A DNA stretch of 38,140 nt from an uncultured Acetatifactor sp. (GTDB taxonomy: Bacteria > Bacillota > Clostridia > Lachnospirales > Lachnospiraceae), in assembly GCA_910586835.1 (NCBI GenBank), contig CAJUJU010000019.1, positions 1-38,140 of the forward strand, written 5' to 3'. The position numbers were made by a program, and so were the translations under genes. A model generated the notes under the pieces. It searched no databases. It had not been told where the DNA came from and was given only the letters and a program-made list of their open reading frames with translations. Position 1 is the stretch's first letter, and each line of letters opens with the position of its first letter. Below are positions 25,888-33,727 of the stretch, in pieces.

Positions 25888-26643
25888 ATGGGGCAGAAGA
25901 ATGAAGTGCTGTTTGCGCAGACGCTGGAGCGGATTCGGAAGACGGCGAAGGAACAGGGAGGCTGTGTCAGTGAGGAACAGGTGAGGGAGGCATTTGCCGG
26001 ACAGGGACTTACGGAGGAACAGCTGCAGCTGGTCTTTGATTATCTGGTAAAGCATAAGGTCGGGATCGGCGCCCCTGTGGATCCGGATGAGTACCTGACG
26101 CAGGAGGAGCGCAATTATCTGCAGGATTATCTGGACGAGCTTGCGGGGCTTCCAACCTACAGCTCCGGCCAGGTGGAGGCCTTTGCCCTTTCGGCCATGG
26201 CCGGGGAAGCGGAGGCGGCACAGAAGCTGATTCATCATTATCTGAGGGATGTGGTGGATATTGCAAAGCTCTACACCGGGCAGGGAGTCTTTTTGGAGGA
26301 TCTGATCGGGGAGGGAAACATGGCACTGACCATGGGTGTCAGTCTGCTGGGGAGCCTGGAAGCGCCCTCCGAGGTACAGGGTATGCTGATTCGTCTGGTG
26401 ATGGACGCCATGGAGGACTGTATTCAGGAAAACGCCTCCAGCGAAAAGCTGGATAAAAGTGTGGCGGACAAGGTAAATTTTGTGGCGGACAAGGCCAGGG
26501 AACTGGCACTGGAGCTGCATCGCAAGGTGACGCCGGGGGAGCTTGCGCAGGAGTCCGGACTTTCTCTGAGGAGCATTTTGAACGCCTGCCGGATCAGCGG
26601 TTTTCAGATTGAGGATATAGAATATGAAACACACATCCTATGA
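25888..26643 (+). CDS. sigma-factor-like protein lacking regions 2.4 and 4
   Basis: A 251-aa soluble protein. Residues about 25-62 resemble sigma70 region 1.1 (EEQVREAFAGQGLTEEQ...DYLVKHKVGI). Residues about 105-155 resemble regions 2.1-2.2, the core-polymerase contact (HHYLRDVVDIAKLYTGQG...DLIGEGNMAL). Residues about 215-245 resemble region 3 (KVTPGELAQESGLSLRSIL). I do not see the aromatic -10-melting and recognition helix of 2.3-2.4, nor a region 4 helix-turn-helix. It could bind core polymerase without recognising a standard promoter. It has an AGGAGG ribosome site, and the next gene overlaps its last 20 nt. Confidence 0.72.
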   Translation: MGQKNEVLFAQTLERIRKTAKEQGGCVSEEQVREAFAGQGLTEEQLQLVFDYLVKHKVGIGAPVDPDEYLTQEERNYLQDYLDELAGLPTYSSGQVEAFALSAMAGEAEAAQKLIHHYLRDVVDIAKLYTGQGVFLEDLIGEGNMALTMGVSLLGSLEAPSEVQGMLIRLVMDAMEDCIQENASSEKLDKSVADKVNFVADKARELALELHRKVTPGELAQESGLSLRSILNACRISGFQIEDIEYETHIL

Positions 26644-27043
26644 GGATTTCAAATACAGCATGCAGGATACGGGCCGGGTTTATGTGGGGTGCAGATATAC
26701 CCTGGCGGAGCTTCTGGAGGAGGAAGCGCTGTCCTTCAAGTTCCGTATGCTGGTGCAGAGATACATTCTGCCGGAGGCGGATCCGGAGGATACGCTGGAG
26801 ACGCAGCTCTATTATCTGGAGCCGGGCAGCTTTCTTGTAAAGCTGTACTCCCAGATGAAGGCAAAGGTCAGGGTCAACGTTATTGCGGAGAAAAAGAGTC
26901 TTTTCGGCAAGGCGCGCAGGGAGTATGTCACCAGACAGCTCAGTGTGGAGCAGCTGACCGGGATGAGCAGGGAGGAGAAGGAAGCCTGCGGGCTGGTGGT
27001 TCAGGAGCTGTCGGTGAGCAAGCTGGCAATTGCGGGGCTGTGA
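26624..27043 (+). CDS. hypothetical protein, coupled to sigma-like gene
   Basis: A 139-aa soluble protein that I do not recognise. It has aromatic and acidic N-terminal residues, a DTGRVYVGCRYTLAELLEEE segment, a central LETQLYYLEPGSFLVKLYSQMKAKV stretch and a basic region (KKSLFGKARREYVTRQL) near 90-110. There are no membrane segments. The start lies within the sigma-like gene (20-nt overlap in another frame), so the two are almost certainly translated together. By analogy with overlapping sigma/anti-sigma pairs it might modulate its neighbour, but that is inference only. Confidence 0.7.
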   Translation: MKHTSYEDFKYSMQDTGRVYVGCRYTLAELLEEEALSFKFRMLVQRYILPEADPEDTLETQLYYLEPGSFLVKLYSQMKAKVRVNVIAEKKSLFGKARREYVTRQLSVEQLTGMSREEKEACGLVVQELSVSKLAIAGL

Positions 27044-27091
27044 GCATAAGAGATGTGGTAAGAACAGAATAGAATGAAAAGGAGATAAAGA

Positions 27092-30004
27092 ATGAGAATT
27101 GAAGACTTAACCACTTACGAGGTGCTGGAAAAGAGGGAGATCGGGGACATTGACAGTGTGGCCTGTCTCTGCAGGCACAAAAAGACAGGGGCCAGGGTGG
27201 CGCTGCTTTCAAACAATGATGACAACAAGGTGTTCTGCATCGGTTTCCGCACCACCCCGAAGGATTCCACGGGTGTGGCTCATATTACGGAGCATTCCGT
27301 GCTCTGCGGCTCCAGGGATTTTCCTGTCAAGGATCCCTTTGTTGAGCTGGTGAAGGGATCCCTGAATACCTTCCTGAATGCCATTACCTTTCCGGACAAG
27401 ACGCTGTATCCTGTGGCAAGCTGCAATGACAGGGATTTTCAGAATCTGATGCATGTCTATCTGGACGCCGTGTTTTATCCCAATACCTATCAGAATGAGG
27501 CGATTTTCCGTCAGGAGGGCTGGCACTATGAATTGAATGACGAGGGAGAGCTGATCTATAACGGCGTGGTGTACAATGAGATGAAGGGAGCCTTTTCTTC
27601 ACCGGACAGCGTCCTGTGGCGGGAGATTCCCACTGCTTTGTATCCGCATACCACTTATGGGGTGGAGTCCGGCGGTGATCCGGAGAACATTCCGGATCTG
27701 ACCTATGAGCAGTTTCTGGATTTCCACAGAACCTACTATCATCCCTCCAACAGCTATATCTATCTCTACGGAGACATGGATATGGCGGAAAAGCTTGCTT
27801 TTCTCGACGAGAATTATCTGTCCCACTTTGACTGTCTGAAGGTGGATTCCGAGATCCGGCCGGAGCCTGCCTTTGAAAAGCCGGCCCGCAGCGTGCGGGA
27901 ATTTCCCATCAGCGAGGGGGAAAACGTGGAGGAGAATACTTATCTGGTACAGGCATTCTCGATGGGCGATACGCTGGATAAAGAGATGTATGCTGCCATG
28001 AAGATACTGGACTTTGCACTTTGCTCCGTGCCGGGCGCTCCCCTGAAGCAGGCTCTGATCGAGCGGGGAATCGGCAAGGATGTATTCAGCGCAACGGATA
28101 TGATCCGGCAGCCCTACTTTGCGGTGGTGGCAAAGGGAACCTCCGCCGGGAAAGAGGAGGAGTTTAAGGCGGTGATCCGGGAGGTGCTGGAAGGCATCGT
28201 AAAGAACGGCTTTGACGAAAAGGCCATCCTTTCCGCCATCAACTATTTTGAGTTCCGCTACAGGGAGGCTGATTTCGGCACAACTCCCAAGGGACTGATG
28301 TACGGTATTCAGATGTTTGACAGCTGGCTGTACGACGACGCAAAGCCCTTTATCCATATTGAGGCCAACGAGACCTACGCGTCTCTGCGCAGAAGGGCGA
28401 AGGAAGGTTATTTTGAGCAGATTATCGACAGATATCTGCTGCACAATAATCACAATGCAACCGTGATTCTGCTGCCGAAAGAGGGGCTGGCAAAGGAGCA
28501 GGAGACGGTGCTGAAGGAGAAACTGGCGAAGATTAAGAGCGGCATGAGCGAGGAGGAGCTTGCGGATGTGCGCGCCATGATGAAGAAGCTGGACGAGTTC
28601 AGGGAGAAGGAGGACGCTCCCGAGGATATCGCGCGGATTCCGCTTCTGGCAAGGGAGGATTTGAAGCGGGAGACGGCTCCGGTTTACAATAAGGAGGAGA
28701 AACTGGGCGACACCTTTGTCCTGCACCACGATATTTTCACCAATGGTATCGGGTATTTCCGGTTGGTTTTCCGGGTAAAGGACATCCCGGAGGCATATTT
28801 CCCCTATCTGGGCATTCTGAAGAACGTATACTGTCAGATGAACACGGCTCATTATACCTACGGAGAGCTGTGCAATGAGATCAATCTGGCTACCGGGGAG
28901 ATCTTTGTGGCGCAGAACAATTACGGCAGCGCGGTGAAGGAAGGTCATTACACCATGACCATGGAGATCTGTACCAAGGCGCTGTATGAAAATCTGCCCA
29001 GGGCGCTGGAGCTCATGGAGGAGCTGATCCTTACCACGGATGTGACGGATACCAGACGGCTGAAGGAGATACTTGCGGAAAATAATTCCAGGATGCAGGA
29101 GTATATGCAGTCTGCCGGTCATGCCGTGGCTGCGGGCAGGGCTCTGTCCTACGGCAGCGCAAAGGGAGCGGCTGAGGAGATGCTGAGCGGAATTGACCAG
29201 TATCGCCTGACCTGCGGGCTGGAGAAAGAATTTGAGGACAGGAAGGAGGAGCTGGTGGAGAAGCTGCAGGCTCTGAGCAGAATGATCTTCCGGCCCGAGA
29301 ACCTGATGATTGATTTTACGGGAGACCTGGAGGCCCTGAAAAAGCTGGAGGAGCCGGTGACGTCTCTGAAGAGCAGATTGTATACCTGCGAGGTGGAGCG
29401 GCAGGCTTATGCTCCCGTGCCTTATAAGAAAAACGAGGGCTTTACCACGCCGGGGCAGGTGGACTTTGTCTGCCGTGCCGGAAACTTCAAAAAGAAGGGG
29501 CTTCCCTATACGGGGGCGCTGACTGTACTGCGTGTCATGCTGGGGTATGAATATCTGTGGGTGAATGTTCGGGTGAAGGGCGGCGCTTACGGCTGTATGT
29601 GCGGTTTTTACCGGGACGGAGACGGTTATTTCTGCTCCTACCGGGATCCGAATCTGGGGCAGACCGTGGACGTCTTTGAGAAAGCGGCGGATTTCATTGC
29701 GAACTATGAGGCGGACGAGCGCACCATGACCAAATATATCATCGGTGCGGTCAGCGAGCTGGATATTCCGCTGACGGCTGCGGGAAAAGGACGCCGTTCC
29801 AGAGAGTACTATTTTACCGACATTACGCGTGAGATGCTGCAGGTGGCGAGAGATCAGGTTCTTGACGCCACGCCGGAGGATATCAGGGCGCTGGCGGAAT
29901 ATATCAGAGCCTTTCTGTCGGATGAATTTTTCTGTGTGGTAGGCAACGAGCAGCAGATCCAGGCGGAGAAAGACAGATTTATGAAGATCGAGAACCTTTT
30001 GTGA
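27092..30004 (+). CDS. M16C (PreP/insulinase-type) zinc metalloprotease
   Basis: A 970-aa cytosolic peptidase that degrades peptides inside a closed chamber formed by two halves. The inverted zinc motif HITEH is at residues 64-68, with the distal glutamate region in NEMKGAFSSPDS. The C-terminal half has the R/Y substrate-binding segment VRVKGGAYG. The length is normal for M16C (about 970 aa). No signal peptide is present, so it acts on cytosolic peptides. AAAAGGAG precedes the ATG. It follows the hypothetical gene by 48 nt and ends before two hairpins, making it the last gene of the 24986-30004 set. Confidence 0.93.
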   Translation: MRIEDLTTYEVLEKREIGDIDSVACLCRHKKTGARVALLSNNDDNKVFCIGFRTTPKDSTGVAHITEHSVLCGSRDFPVKDPFVELVKGSLNTFLNAITFPDKTLYPVASCNDRDFQNLMHVYLDAVFYPNTYQNEAIFRQEGWHYELNDEGELIYNGVVYNEMKGAFSSPDSVLWREIPTALYPHTTYGVESGGDPENIPDLTYEQFLDFHRTYYHPSNSYIYLYGDMDMAEKLAFLDENYLSHFDCLKVDSEIRPEPAFEKPARSVREFPISEGENVEENTYLVQAFSMGDTLDKEMYAAMKILDFALCSVPGAPLKQALIERGIGKDVFSATDMIRQPYFAVVAKGTSAGKEEEFKAVIREVLEGIVKNGFDEKAILSAINYFEFRYREADFGTTPKGLMYGIQMFDSWLYDDAKPFIHIEANETYASLRRRAKEGYFEQIIDRYLLHNNHNATVILLPKEGLAKEQETVLKEKLAKIKSGMSEEELADVRAMMKKLDEFREKEDAPEDIARIPLLAREDLKRETAPVYNKEEKLGDTFVLHHDIFTNGIGYFRLVFRVKDIPEAYFPYLGILKNVYCQMNTAHYTYGELCNEINLATGEIFVAQNNYGSAVKEGHYTMTMEICTKALYENLPRALELMEELILTTDVTDTRRLKEILAENNSRMQEYMQSAGHAVAAGRALSYGSAKGAAEEMLSGIDQYRLTCGLEKEFEDRKEELVEKLQALSRMIFRPENLMIDFTGDLEALKKLEEPVTSLKSRLYTCEVERQAYAPVPYKKNEGFTTPGQVDFVCRAGNFKKKGLPYTGALTVLRVMLGYEYLWVNVRVKGGAYGCMCGFYRDGDGYFCSYRDPNLGQTVDVFEKAADFIANYEADERTMTKYIIGAVSELDIPLTAAGKGRRSREYYFTDITREMLQVARDQVLDATPEDIRALAEYIRAFLSDEFFCVVGNEQQIQAEKDRFMKIENLL

Positions 30005-30007
30005 CGG

Positions 30008-30038
30008 AAAAACAGGGTGGGTTGAAGCCACCCTGTTT
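30008..30038 (+). terminator. hairpin after M16C gene
   Basis: AAACAGGGTGG pairs with CCACCCTGTTT around a 7-nt loop, but with only a short T tail. Confidence 0.6.
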
Positions 30039-30063
30039 GCCGGAATTGCTGCGGCAGATTGAC

Positions 30064-30111
30064 AAAGGCTGCGGTGTGACCTCGTTGTGAGGTTGCACCG
30101 CAGCCTTTTTT
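30064..30111 (+). terminator. strong rho-independent terminator
   Basis: AAAGGCTGCGGTG pairs with CACCGCAGCCTTT, with an inner ACCTC/GAGGT hairpin and a six-T tail. Confidence 0.88.
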
Positions 30112-30208
30112 AGGATGTCAAAAGCCCTGTCGGAACAGCAGGTAACTTCAATCAGAACTTTTGTATCGCGTCAGGAAACTAAATCAATTGAAATTTCTTT
30201 CTGCTCCA

Positions 30209-30237
30209 TTGTGCAGCAGAGGATAAGCGGGTACAAT
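30209..30237 (+). promoter_or_regulatory. promoter of the XRE-ABC operon
   Basis: TTGTGC (30209-30214), 17-bp spacer, TACAAT (30232-30237), with AGGAAGC upstream of the start at 30260. The rest of 30112-30208 shows nothing recognisable. Confidence 0.7.
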
Positions 30238-30259
30238 AGAGAAGAAAGGAAGCAAAGGT

Positions 30260-31414
30260 ATGGATCATCTGAAGCTGGCGGAAAACATTGCAAATCACAG
30301 AAAACGATGCAGAGTTACCCAGGAGGAGCTTGCGGATTTTGTAGGTGTCACCAAGGCCTCTGTGTCAAAGTGGGAGAACGGGGCGACCATGCCGGACATT
30401 GGGGTTCTGCCGCAACTGGCTGTGTTTTTTGATATTTCCGTGGACGAACTTCTGGGCTATGAGGCACAGCTGGATCGGAAACAGATCGGATATTACTATA
30501 GACAACTGGCAGGAGATTTTGCCGTTTTGCCCTTTGAGCAGGTGATGGAAAAATGCGAGGAGCTGGTAAAAAAATATTATTGCTGCTATGAATTCCTGGA
30601 GCATATGGCGGCATTGTACTTGAACCATGCAGCTCTGGCAGGGGATGAGGAGCGGCAAAGAGACGTCCTGTCCCGGGCGGAGGCGCTTTTAAAAAGGATT
30701 CTGGAGAACAGCGGGGAGATGGCGCGGTGTGAGAATGCCGCCGGGCTTCTGGCAGTCATACAGCTGTATACGGGAAGAGCCGGGGAGGTGGCGGAGACCT
30801 TTGCGGGATGGCTGGATCCGAACCGCCTGGGAGATACTGGAGGAATCCTCTCCATGGCCTGTCTGCAGCTGGGAGACTTTGACAGAGCGGAGCTGGCCAT
30901 ACAGATCGGCATGTACAGAAGCGTACTGAACCTGGTGGGGGAAAGCGTGAAGATGCTCATGCTGCCGGGCCTGGAGCCGAAGAGGGTGGAGGAGACTCTT
31001 GCCAGAACGGATGCGCTGCTGGCGGCCTGGCGGTTGGAGAGCCTGCATCCAAATCAGGCGGGGCAATATTACTATCAGGCGGCCAGGGTGCTGTGCAGTT
31101 TTCTGGGGGAATCCCGGGAGATGGAAGAGAAGGTCTTTTACCGGATCAGGAAATATTGTGAGGCGGCAAAACGGCTGCTGCAGGGAGGTGCTTTTCTGCA
31201 TGGAGACGACTATTTTTCCCGGCTGGATCGGTGGCTGGAGGGAATGGTGGTGCGGGATCATCTGAGGATGGAGAGCCTGGTGCGGGACAGCGTGACGGAT
31301 TCTCTGAGAATTCCGGAGTTTGAAAAGCTGGATCAGGAGAGATTGCAGAGACAGATCGACGAGATAAACGAGTTGACGGTAAGAGGAGGAACGGGAAAAA
31401 ATGCTGAGGATTGA
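30260..31414 (+). CDS. XRE-family regulator with helical repeat C-terminus
   Basis: A 384-aa DNA-binding protein. Residues 8-62 are a Cro/C1-type helix-turn-helix (TQEELADFVGVTKASVSKWENG). The remainder is all-helical and looks TPR-like (repeated A/L-rich pairs, e.g. AGLLAVIQLYTGRAGEVAETFAGWL and MACLQLGDFDRAELAI). Relatives of this layout bind small peptides or control linked transporters. The ABC ATPase gene starts 14 nt before its stop, so it probably regulates its own operon. Confidence 0.85.
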   Translation: MDHLKLAENIANHRKRCRVTQEELADFVGVTKASVSKWENGATMPDIGVLPQLAVFFDISVDELLGYEAQLDRKQIGYYYRQLAGDFAVLPFEQVMEKCEELVKKYYCCYEFLEHMAALYLNHAALAGDEERQRDVLSRAEALLKRILENSGEMARCENAAGLLAVIQLYTGRAGEVAETFAGWLDPNRLGDTGGILSMACLQLGDFDRAELAIQIGMYRSVLNLVGESVKMLMLPGLEPKRVEETLARTDALLAAWRLESLHPNQAGQYYYQAARVLCSFLGESREMEEKVFYRIRKYCEAAKRLLQGGAFLHGDDYFSRLDRWLEGMVVRDHLRMESLVRDSVTDSLRIPEFEKLDQERLQRQIDEINELTVRGGTGKNAED

Positions 31415-32141
31415 ACATCTGACAAAACGTTATAAGGGCGGGAAGACTGCGGTGTCGGACTTGAGCCTGCATGTGCGCCCCGGAGATATTTATGGATTTA
31501 TCGGGCGAAACGGAGCGGGTAAGACGACTACCATCAAGTGCGTGGTGGGGATTCATGAATTTGACGCCGGTGAGATCAGGGTGGATGGTCTGTCCGTCAG
31601 GAAGGAGGCCCTGGAGTGCAAAAAGAGGCTGGCCTATCTGCCGGATAATCCGGAGCTCTACGAGTACCTTACGGGCATTCAATATCTGAATTTCATGGCG
31701 GATGTGTTTCAGCTGTCTGCCGGGGAGCGCAGGGAAGCCATCAAGAGGGAGGCAGAGGATTTCGGGATCTATGATACGCTGGGAGATTTGATTTCCTCCT
31801 ATTCTCACGGCATGAAGCAGAAGCTGGCAATTATCGGGGGACTGATCCACCGGCCCGGGCTCTTGATTCTGGATGAACCCTTTGTGGGACTGGATCCGGA
31901 GGCGGCGCTGAAGCTGAAGGAGAAGATGAAGGCACTTTGTGCGGAGGGCAGCGCAGTTTTCTTTTCCACCCATGTGCTGGATGTGGCGGAGAAGCTTTGC
32001 AGCCGCATTGCGATTATTTCCGGGGGGAAGCTGGTGCTGGAGGGGGAGACCGGGCAGGTGCTGGGGAACAGATCCCTGGAGCAGATTTTCATGGAGGTGG
32101 CGGTAAATGCTCAGACAGATCAGACTGTTAACGGGGATTAG
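31401..32141 (+). CDS. ABC transporter ATP-binding subunit
   Basis: A 246-aa ATPase of the drug/peptide-export type. Walker A is GRNGAGKTTT, the Q-loop region is around LAYLPDNPELY, the signature is YSHGMKQKL, Walker B is LLILDEPFVGLDP and the H-loop is STHVLDV. The signature is SHGM rather than LSGGQ, as in several exporters of this class. It energises the permease encoded next, with a 35-nt overlap. Substrate unknown. Confidence 0.93.
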   Translation: MLRIEHLTKRYKGGKTAVSDLSLHVRPGDIYGFIGRNGAGKTTTIKCVVGIHEFDAGEIRVDGLSVRKEALECKKRLAYLPDNPELYEYLTGIQYLNFMADVFQLSAGERREAIKREAEDFGIYDTLGDLISSYSHGMKQKLAIIGGLIHRPGLLILDEPFVGLDPEAALKLKEKMKALCAEGSAVFFSTHVLDVAEKLCSRIAIISGGKLVLEGETGQVLGNRSLEQIFMEVAVNAQTDQTVNGD

Positions 32142-33627
32142 ACTTTGTAATCTCTTTGGAATCAATGAACTCCGGTACACGCGGGATAAAGGTAAAAGGC
32201 TGAGAGCCGCGGGTCTGGGTGTGGTGTGGATCCTGGTGCTTTTTATGCTGGCGTGCTATTCCGGCGGCTATGCCTGGGGACTTGCGGCGATGGGACTTGA
32301 GGAGACGATTCCCATTGTGTTGGCGGTGACGGTCAGCGGCGCCGTTTTCATCTTTTCCTTTCTCAAGGCAGGCAGCGTGATTTTCCAGAGAAAGGATTAT
32401 GAGCTTCAGCAGCCCCTTCCGGTGAAAACGGCTGCCATTATCACCAGCAGATTCCTGACCATGTATGTGACGGATCTGATGCTGTCGGTTCTGGTGATGC
32501 TGCCGGGACTTGCGGTTTATGCGATGCATGTGCGTCCGGGGGTGCTTTTTTGGATTTATGCAGTGGTAGGTATGGGGTTTCTGCCCCTTCTGCCCCTGAC
32601 CGTGGCAACGATCCTGGGGGCGGTGATTCTTGCGGTGAGCGCCAGGTGGAAACATAAAAATCTGGTGAATATCGGGCTGACGCTTCTGCTGATTCTGGGG
32701 GCTTTGGGCGGGAGTATGGTGCTGTCGTGGCAGGGCGGCACTCCGGAAGGGACGGATCAGCTGCAGGATCTGCTGACCGGCGCTGCCGGGCTGATGAAGG
32801 AAAAGGTCGGCACCCTGTATCCGCCGGCGCTCTGGTTCGGGGATGCGCTCCTTTTGCAGGACGTGGGCGGGCTTCTTCTGCTGGCAGGGGTATCCACAGC
32901 GGTATTCCTGGTCTATACGGCGGTGCTGCAGAAACACTTTTCGGGTATCTGTACGGCGCTTGACGCGGACAGTGCAAGAGGCGGTTTTTCCATGAAGCAG
33001 GGCAGAAAAAGCGGACTTCTTGCAAGCCTCTGGAGGCGGGAACTGATTCGTTATGTCGCTTCTCCGGTCTATGTGACGAACACAATCGTAGGGTACATTC
33101 TGATGACGGTGGTCTCGGCTGGCGTTCTGTTTGTGGGGCCGGAGCGTCTGGTGGAGCTGCTTGGGATGTCTGCGCAGCCCGGGGCACAGGAGATGACGGA
33201 GAGGCTGCTGCCCTTTTTGCTGGGGCTGCTGGCGGCCATGATGCCTCCGAGCTGCAGTTCCGTCTCCATGGAGGGCAGGCAGTGGTGGATCATGCAGACG
33301 CTGCCGGTTCCGCCCGGGCTGCTGTATGGCGCTAAGTTTCTGGCCAGCCTCTCGGTGGCGCTGCCGTTCTGGCTGATCTCGGAGGTTCTCTGTCTGGCGG
33401 CCATAAAACCCGATCCGGCAGGAGCCGCAGGACTGATTCTGATTCCGGCGCTGTATCTTGTGGGAAGCGCGGCGGCAGGGCTTCTGATCAACAGCCGTTT
33501 TCCGGTGTTTGACTGGGACAGCGAGGTCAGGGTGGTGAAGCAGAGCGCCTCCGTCTTCCTCACCATGCTGCTGGGAATGGCGGCAGGAATTATTCCCGTT
33601 CTGGTGATTTTGAATAGGAGCTTGTAA
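32107..33627 (+). CDS. ABC transporter permease
   Basis: A 506-aa membrane protein with about 12 hydrophobic segments, consistent with a full-size exporter subunit that pairs with the preceding ATPase. It has no extracellular catalytic domain. A cytosolic loop near residue 290-315 is basic. The overlap with the ATPase gene suggests stoichiometric coupling. Relatives are annotated as putative ABC exporters of unknown cargo. Confidence 0.88.
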   Translation: MLRQIRLLTGIRLCNLFGINELRYTRDKGKRLRAAGLGVVWILVLFMLACYSGGYAWGLAAMGLEETIPIVLAVTVSGAVFIFSFLKAGSVIFQRKDYELQQPLPVKTAAIITSRFLTMYVTDLMLSVLVMLPGLAVYAMHVRPGVLFWIYAVVGMGFLPLLPLTVATILGAVILAVSARWKHKNLVNIGLTLLLILGALGGSMVLSWQGGTPEGTDQLQDLLTGAAGLMKEKVGTLYPPALWFGDALLLQDVGGLLLLAGVSTAVFLVYTAVLQKHFSGICTALDADSARGGFSMKQGRKSGLLASLWRRELIRYVASPVYVTNTIVGYILMTVVSAGVLFVGPERLVELLGMSAQPGAQEMTERLLPFLLGLLAAMMPPSCSSVSMEGRQWWIMQTLPVPPGLLYGAKFLASLSVALPFWLISEVLCLAAIKPDPAGAAGLILIPALYLVGSAAAGLLINSRFPVFDWDSEVRVVKQSASVFLTMLLGMAAGIIPVLVILNRSL

Positions 33628-33646
33628 AATTTTCATATTTTTTCTG

Positions 33647-33689
33647 ACCGATGGGCCGTAAAATCTTGCGGTTCATCGGTTTGTTTGTT
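33647..33689 (+). terminator. terminator of XRE-ABC operon
   Basis: ACCGATGGGCCG pairs with CGGTTCATCGGT (two G-U) across a 10-nt loop, with a TTGTTTGTT tail. The right arm overlaps the next promoter. Confidence 0.7.
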
Positions 33690-33694
33690 AGAAT
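33666..33694 (+). promoter_or_regulatory. promoter of histidine kinase - era operon, inside the terminator
   Basis: TTGCGG (33666-33671), 17-bp spacer, TAGAAT (33689-33694). The -35 and spacer lie in the right arm of the preceding terminator. Confidence 0.6.
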
Positions 33695-33727
33695 GAAAGA
33701 ATCATTGAGCGCATGGAGGGAAAAGCT

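Noticed and set aside
27599..30031. 810-aa frame antisense to the M16C protease
   Set aside because: Same cause: composition shadow of a well-supported gene.
30115..30432. 105-aa frame upstream of and through the XRE gene
   Set aside because: Covers the promoter and the start of a clear helix-turn-helix gene in another frame.
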